From assembly GCF_010093815.1 (NCBI RefSeq), contig NW_022985560.1:927501-991500 (forward strand): a stretch of DNA of 64,000 nt, read 5' to 3'. This stretch comes from Pseudovirgaria hyperparasitica (taxonomy: Eukaryota; Ascomycota; Dothideomycetes; Acrospermales; Acrospermaceae). Shown here piece by piece: positions 58,761-64,000 of this stretch; the first letter of the stretch is position 1; every line of letters starts with the position of its first letter. Below the pieces are notes generated by a model. That model saw only the letters and a program-made list of their open reading frames with translations. It did no database searches and was not told the DNA's origin. Made by a program: the position numbers and the translations under genes.

Positions 58761-60371
58761 TCATTCGGTCCTTCTATTCTTGATGTTGTCCTTGTCCGAC
58801 AGGGGGTAATTGATAGTATTATCAGTACGGTCTAGCCCCTCCAAACCTGAACCCCCAAGTGATTTTGCAACCTATAATAGTCAGCATAGCCGAGTAAGCT
58901 TCTAGCTTTTTATAATTAGGCGTACCTGAGTGATCAGGCTCTTGTCTCCAACTGCGTCTGCAGTGACATCCCAGAATGCCACACCTCCTAGCCTGCTCTC
59001 GCGTACGAAATCTAATTTAGAGCTTATAGATTTGGCATTCTCATAGGACACCATCATCTGGCGGGTAGCATCATACGAGTATGCTGACTTAGTGGTGTCG
59101 TCCCACTCCTGTGAGGCACCTACCAATGGCATGTCCCGGCATGGATAGATGGTCTGCAGCCAATCATTCTCGAAAGGGCCAAATGAAGACCCCGGACCTT
59201 CGGTGTTATAGAAGCCGCGCCCATATAGCCCGATTCCGAGGTTTATCTTGTGCGGAGAAATTTTAACCACTTTAGAGTAATAATCGATTGCGTGGGCCAC
59301 CACGAAAGGAGTTGCAGAGCTCTGAAGAGTCGAGGGGTATAGGGGTGCGTTATGAATTGCAACGCTGGAATCGTCTGGCTTAGGGGCAGCACCATTGAAC
59401 TGGTACCTATCTTCGATTAGAACTTTTCCTCAGCGTAAGGGGAGACATACGCCATAAGAGTCCAGTAGTCAACATATTGATCCATTTCAGTTATCTTCAG
59501 ATGTTTGTAGTTCTCTTCCTCTGAGGAAGGCATAAGCTTATTACAAGTATTTCACAAAGATGTACACACTTGGTGGAGCTACCACAGAGAGGGTGAGTTT
59601 GTTTGTATCAGCTTTGTGTGAATAGTCGTCGATAGCCTAATCAGTAGAATTAGAGCAGAACCTGAGACTGCGAAGTTTGATTACGTACCTGGCGAAACTC
59701 CTTTACTAACTCGACGTAGTTGGCCGCATCCACCGGGCCTTATAAATATTAGCAAATTATTAGAGCTGCATTGGATAGTATAGACAACCATCCGGAAATA
59801 CCCATGCTAGGTCGATTCCTAACGCATTGTCAAAGCTAGTTATCAGATACCTCTCTTGCTGTACATACCATCCCATCCAAAGTTGTACATACAATGCATA
59901 CAAGTTTGGACAAACTTAGTGCGTCTCCCTGGATTGGCCACTGCTTCTGACCAGTTACCAGAGAGTCGCCAGCCTCCAATTGATATGATCGCTTTAAGGT
60001 GACGATACTTGCTCTTCAGGTCGACAATCTGCTTAACGTTACCAAACACGTTGTTGCCGTCCTGCTCAGAATCATCGCCCGGGAAGATTCGGTCGACATC
60101 CGCATACTTGTCATAGTGGTCACTTGAATTGGGTGAATAGGTTTGCACGCAGAAATGATCTTGGTGCACATACCACTGTCCATCATTCTGAATAAGAGCA
60201 AAGCCGTACACAAGATGTGTCAGGTTTTGAACATTCGTATCCGAAGGGACAAAAGCTTTGTCTGAGTAGCTAGCCTAGGATTTGTTAGAAACGTTGGTAG
60301 GTACACTCGATCAGTATTAGCTTTACCCAACTCGGATAATACCCGATGACTCTAGACTTCTCGGCGTCCAT
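58761..60371 (-). CDS. GH18 chitinase-like protein with altered active site
   Basis: Eight exons (60371-60327, 60274-59869, 59818-59789, 59738-59689, 59636-59570, 59520-59451, 59406-58926, 58871-58761) joined over seven introns of 44-54 bp give 419 residues in one frame. Family 18 signs: SRVIGYYPSW at the start, LTHLVYGFALI, AIISIGGW, the strand-4 active-site region NFGWDGIDLAWVFP, VDYWTLMAYQFNG, NLGIGLYGRGF, and the C-terminal GGVAFWDVTADA and YPLSDKDNIKN. The catalytic motif is normally DGxDxDWE; here the second Asp is Ala155 and the proton-donor Glu is Val157, so hydrolysis is not expected. Perhaps it is a chitin- or sugar-binding lectin-like protein. No signal peptide is seen at this first ATG; in-frame SGFSVAALIVPSSS just upstream hints that an earlier start may exist. 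A possible TATA element lies near 60465. Confidence 0.9.
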
Positions 60372-62073
60372 ACTTGACGAAGGAACTATTAAAGCAGCTA
60401 CTGAAAAGCCTGACGTAATCTGTATGTTGCTTTACCTATGTGATGATTGATGAAGGGGAGGTATAGTATATCTATTTACAAATGGTACACTCTCAGTGTG
60501 ACTTGCACTTCATGAACTATGGAAGTCATGAGCTAGCTGCCTCATAAATTGGATCGATCTGACAATGTCTGTGCTTTACGTCATGTAATTGATGCAGTGC
60601 ACTCACATCCTATATATTTACTAAGTGTTGTCATGTATGCGATGTACTCGATACCTTCATTAGGCAGGTAGCAATACTCTCCGCATATATGTGCTGCCGG
60701 ATCTATAGATCGACAATACAGCGGTCCGCGGCATATGCACGAGTCGCAACATATGGGAGCGGTGCAACGTATGAATCGACAAGTTCGGAGTCCGGTGCCT
60801 GTTCTGCATATCGGGCCAGACCAGTCTATAGATCAGCACCGGGCACTCTATGTGGGAATACTCACATAGGTCTAACTTAGTCTGTCCATAGCTAGATACG
60901 AAATACTGTAGATATCTATAAGATACTGTGGGTACCGACATACTGTGGATACCTATCTTACACTGTGGATGCCTACGAAACCTTGCGAATACTTACCAGA
61001 CATTGTGGATACTTACCAGACATTGTGGATACTTACAAGACATTGTGGATCCTTACTAGACATCATTGAGACCTACTAGACATAATGGATACCAACTAGA
61101 CATAGTGGATACTTCCTAGATATAGTGGATACTCAAATCATAAGGTGGATACTTAAGAGACATTGCATGAGAGCTGAAGCTATACAACCTATAGATGGTC
61201 GCAGTTGACATACATGCGGATATACGTATGATACAATCACATAACATGAGGACCCATACGAGATGCTATACATGATCTTGGTGTTACGTTCAGTTTGGAT
61301 TCCTTGCATGCTAATCTAGGATTGTAGACTTCCATGTGCATAAGCTACATAAGATGACTTTTGTAGCGGTGAAAGAGACGGGGAGAATTTGCTTCAGTAG
61401 ACCAGGGTCGTGGAAGATGCCGACGTAGCCATCGCTGTCTTCAATTGGCGCCGAATCAATCGGTCCCTCAGGACTCAAGCATTAGCCTCTCCACCTCCCG
61501 ATATCTAGCTCCTGCAGTTACGCCTATACCTACTATGTCAGATGATGCTTCTAGATGGTGGATACCAGTTCTCGGCTTTTTTGCAGCAGCCTGACGCACC
61601 AGATACCAGCAGTATATCCTAATACAGACTCTATAGCTCGAACTTAGGGAGGAGCTGGGTCTCAATCATGCCCAACCAGCGACCTTGTGCCAACCTACTC
61701 CGATGTGTACAAAGCTATAGGGACAAGTATTGTTGGATCAGGCTCAGCCGCTAGGTGCATCCATAGTGTACACTTTCCTTGTTCGTTGGCTTCTAGCTGT
61801 CGCTAGCTTTGGGTCCCGCACTTGCAATGTCACAATAAATGTTCATCTTTGTCACACATTATAGGCACATGAACAGGACAAAATACGTGTAACTTTAGAA
61901 AAATACCATTGATTCGATGGTGAGTGATAGAATTGTAACTTGACTGATTGAACGTTCACTAGATCTAGTATATAGCTGCATTTCTGGAAGAAGAGATTGT
62001 AAAATGTATAATGTAGTTTTTTAACATACTCCAGACTGACAGATAAGACTGATATACCACTAAATATCAGTCC
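60372..62073. other. Intergenic with minisatellite
   Basis: No gene supported. It contains the GH18-like promoter on the left, the 20-bp tandem repeat described separately, and at about 61.4-61.7 kb two short minus-strand open stretches without start or motif that may be relics of a decayed gene or transposon. The right end is the AT-rich 3' flank of the CDPS gene. Confidence 0.5.
60896..61170. repeat. Degenerate 20-bp minisatellite
   Basis: From 60951 to 61150 ten units stay in perfect 20-bp register with the consensus ACTTACTAGACATTGTGGAT. Further degenerate copies extend about 55 bp to the left and one to the right. Neighbouring copies near 60991-61050 are almost identical while the outer ones have drifted, the usual pattern of unequal slippage in the centre. 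Confidence 0.9.
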
Positions 62074-62951
62074 TCATGCAAGCTTATCGAAAAACACACG
62101 TATTAACTGAGCATCCAAAGCTCCAGGCAACAGTGATCGCACATCTGCCATGACCTCCTCGTCTGCCCGGTAGGCTTTGATCACGTTCTCGATCGGTGAG
62201 AAATATGTTGGCTTGGCTCCGTGAGTGGCCGAAACTGCCTTCTGGCAAAACACAGGGTGGTAGAGGATTGAATGCTGAGTACCATGGAGCTCAAGCCCGA
62301 CTAGCTGCACAGGAAGCTCTTCAAGTGTATAGCGGGTGAAATTCTCGAGCCGGCGATCAGTCAATGTGGCTTGGCGAAGACGGGACTGTATGTAATATGT
62401 TGAGCTTTTTTCCAGCTCATCCTCGAATCGACTACGGAATCGAACAACAGCATCTAACAATTTGTGGTACGAGTCGGTCGTGATGTCTCCCCAGCGACAA
62501 ATGTGAATAGTGCAGGACGTTGAGTTGTTGGATAGTTGCCAGTTTTTAATGAAGGTCTGTAGATGGAGAACCATTTCGTTTCCAGCTGCCATAGCCAACT
62601 TTGCAGCCCGGGAGTCACTCATACCATGAGAGATGGTTTGCTCGTACTTGTGTATCTCATCGCACACTAAGATAACGACTTTCCTGTGCCTGACCGTGAG
62701 AACATCCAATAGTTTGGCCACATTGCTTTCATCTAGAAGAGGATTATTCCCCATCGACATTGTGACAACGCAGCTGTCCTCTGGATTGGAGGTGTTGATG
62801 GGATAAGGTTCATCGATGGGATACATGATTCCTGTAGCAAATTGCGTGCAAGTGAAAGAATGTTTGAACAATCAAAGATACCTGACGGAGTGGAGCTGAA
62901 GTCGAACAGTGGTATCCAAGAATATTGGCTGGTGCGGCCTCCATGATGCAT
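62074..62951 (-). CDS. Cyclodipeptide synthase (CDPS) candidate, NYH type
   Basis: Two exons (62951-62882 and 62831-62074, 50-bp intron with GTATCT donor) give 275 residues. CDPSs take two aminoacyl-tRNAs and form a cyclic dipeptide through an acyl-serine enzyme. After a ~43-residue extension the protein has VVTMSMGNNP with Ser49 and Asn52, an IHKYEQTISHGMSDSRAAKL helix ending AMAAGNEM, the basic helices RFRSRFEDELEK and QSRLRQATLTDRRLENF, then Y191-T-L-E-E195-L-P and ILY214-H215. In the bacterial enzyme AlbC the key residues are Ser37, Asn40, Tyr178, Glu182, Tyr202 and His203; here every one is present with spacing within one residue (Ser to Tyr 142 against 141). The basic helices match the tRNA-binding face. 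Eukaryotic CDPSs are few; arginine-using ones are known in fungi. The substrates cannot be told from sequence. Confidence 0.85.
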
Positions 62952-63606
62952 GGTGAGCGGACTTATCTATACAAACCATAAGCTTTCTCACGACGCAATT
63001 ATATGACATCTCTGCTAGAGCTGATCTGTATACTTGCGTCTGAATCCAGCATTGTGATCGGAAGACGATATTCCCTTGACGGTAAAATGATATCAGCGGT
63101 ATGCAGTTTTGCATGCATGGAGGTTGTTTACGTGCGTTACAGTGCTTCGTTGGGACTCAGGTGATCACTTAGGCCACTCCAATGCATGAAAGTGATGCAT
63201 GAGTGACATAAGTACCTTCAGACGAAAGAGACCACGCACACGGTGGCGATACATGTATATGGACAAGTGCATGAAATAATGCTGCAGCGATGCGCTGGAC
63301 TGAGAAGCGCTTTCATGACTGCTGCATCATGATTATCTTGATCTGCATATCGATCGACAATATCAAAACTGCCAGTGACACAAACGCATCAAAAACGTCA
63401 CTCAGCTGCAAAGCTGCAGCAAAGTGTCACTAAAGTACGCATAATACAACGTATCACTGAACAGAAAGCCTACATGATTGCGTATAAAACGACAGTCGAA
63501 TCGTCGGTATTTCACTCACAAAACTTATCCACATCTTTGACTTCAATCCGAGATACCAGTAAGAAAGCCACCCTACGAATTTATTCCTATCAACGCCCAC
63601 TTGAAA
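62952..63606. other. Divergent promoter of CDPS and secreted protein
   Basis: No gene seen. TATA-like ATTATATGA lies about 50 bp before the CDPS start on the minus strand. There are several TGCATGA/GCATGCATG words near 63110 and 63180-63215, and a GCTGCAAAGCTGCAGC inverted repeat at about 63405-63420, which could be regulator sites. The plus side ends in an AAC-rich leader. Confidence 0.45.
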
Positions 63607-64000
63607 ATGCAGCTCTTTCGCGCCCTACTCCTTTCAGCTTCGGTATCAGCTCTTTCAACACGGCTTGAAAATCGAATCGGCGCATCTGAATTCATTACAG
63701 ACCTCGAAACCTACTATATCCGCGCGTTTACCCTCGATTTGTCCCTAGATCTACTCAATGGGACTGATGGAGGAGCTGCTAGAGTCACCGATGCCATGCT
63801 GGGTCTCAAGGAGGCCCGCCAAAAGCTTGAGGTAGATGCAAACTTGATGACTCCACTATCAGGGGCCGACAGCCGTGCAGTGACCAAGGAACTTGTGTCT
63901 CACGATTCAATTGACACTAGCTATATTGGCAAAGTCAAAGATGGGGCAAGTTTACACTTTCATAACAGGCTAGATTCTAACCTATCGGGTAGAAAGATGA
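63607..64000 (+). CDS. Secreted protein, cut by the right edge
   Basis: The frame opens with MQLFRALLLSASVSALS, a signal peptide, followed by an all-helical region (SEFITDLETYYIRAFTLDLS, then LDLLNGT; DAMLGLKEARQKLEVDANLM). Alternating helices without Cys are reminiscent of HsbA-type surface proteins such as the two genes at 19-23 kb, but I cannot prove membership. A possible 47-bp intron near 63949-63995 has a good TTCTAACC branch and a GGTAG end but a weak GTTTAC donor. The gene continues beyond the window. Its start is divergent from the CDPS gene, so it may be co-expressed. Confidence 0.7.
   Translation, partial: MQLFRALLLSASVSALSTRLENRIGASEFITDLETYYIRAFTLDLSLDLLNGTDGGAARVTDAMLGLKEARQKLEVDANLMTPLSGADSRAVTKELVSHDSIDTSYIGKVKDGASLHFHNRLDSNLSGRKM

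Noticed and set aside
61384-61700. Short open stretches suggesting a transposase relic
   Set aside because: No start, no conserved motif and no terminal repeats visible; left as unexplained intergenic DNA.

Overview
The window is nuclear DNA of a filamentous ascomycete (Pezizomycotina). It carries short introns (mostly 45-80 bp, GT..AG, often with a CTAAC/CTGAC-like branch site), PEX3, ATG101 and the bifunctional arginine enzyme of the ARG7 type, several HsbA-type secreted surface proteins, and DUF1996 and DUF7580 proteins. Placement in the Dothideomycetes is a guess from gene style only. No tRNA, rRNA, CRISPR array or recognisable intact transposon was seen. All gene models were spliced by hand from the sequence; each multi-exon model stays in frame throughout, with the one exception noted for the gene at 19357-20378.

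Layout. 1-5.9 kb is nearly gene-free: the possible tail of a gene at the very left edge, pyrimidine-rich DNA, a GA microsatellite and an AT-rich patch. 5.9-18.6 kb holds accessory genes: a secreted protein with a CheD-like Thr/Cys/His pattern; a divergent pair (a C2H2/GATA zinc-finger protein and a HeLo-like/DUF7580 protein) separated by an 85-bp tandem repeat; a transaldolase, short-chain dehydrogenase and aldehyde dehydrogenase trio; and a Nudix hydrolase. 19-26 kb encodes three secreted or wall proteins (two HsbA-type, one DUF1996). 26-31.4 kb has only a 49-residue Cys-rich protein and a low-complexity protein. 31.5-46.4 kb is the housekeeping core: PEX3, ATG101, glutamate N-acetyltransferase, an FAD monooxygenase, a membrane-anchored histidine-phosphatase-like protein and a large CRIB-domain (Cdc42/Rac effector) protein, interrupted by a (GAAGAGA)n tract with an assembly gap.

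46.4-55.3 kb is a gene desert of almost 9 kb. Beyond it lies the most interesting part, 55.3-63 kb. It holds a class I SAM methyltransferase, an opine-dehydrogenase-like enzyme, a GH18 chitinase-like protein whose catalytic Asp and Glu are both replaced, and a 275-residue protein that reads as a tRNA-dependent cyclodipeptide synthase (CDPS). In the CDPS candidate the catalytic Ser, Tyr and Glu and the N/Y/H subfamily signature are present at nearly the spacings of bacterial AlbC. I infer a small natural-product cluster: the CDPS would make a diketopiperazine from two aminoacyl-tRNAs, and the methyltransferase and opine-type dehydrogenase could tailor it. A secreted protein starts divergently from the CDPS and runs off the right edge.
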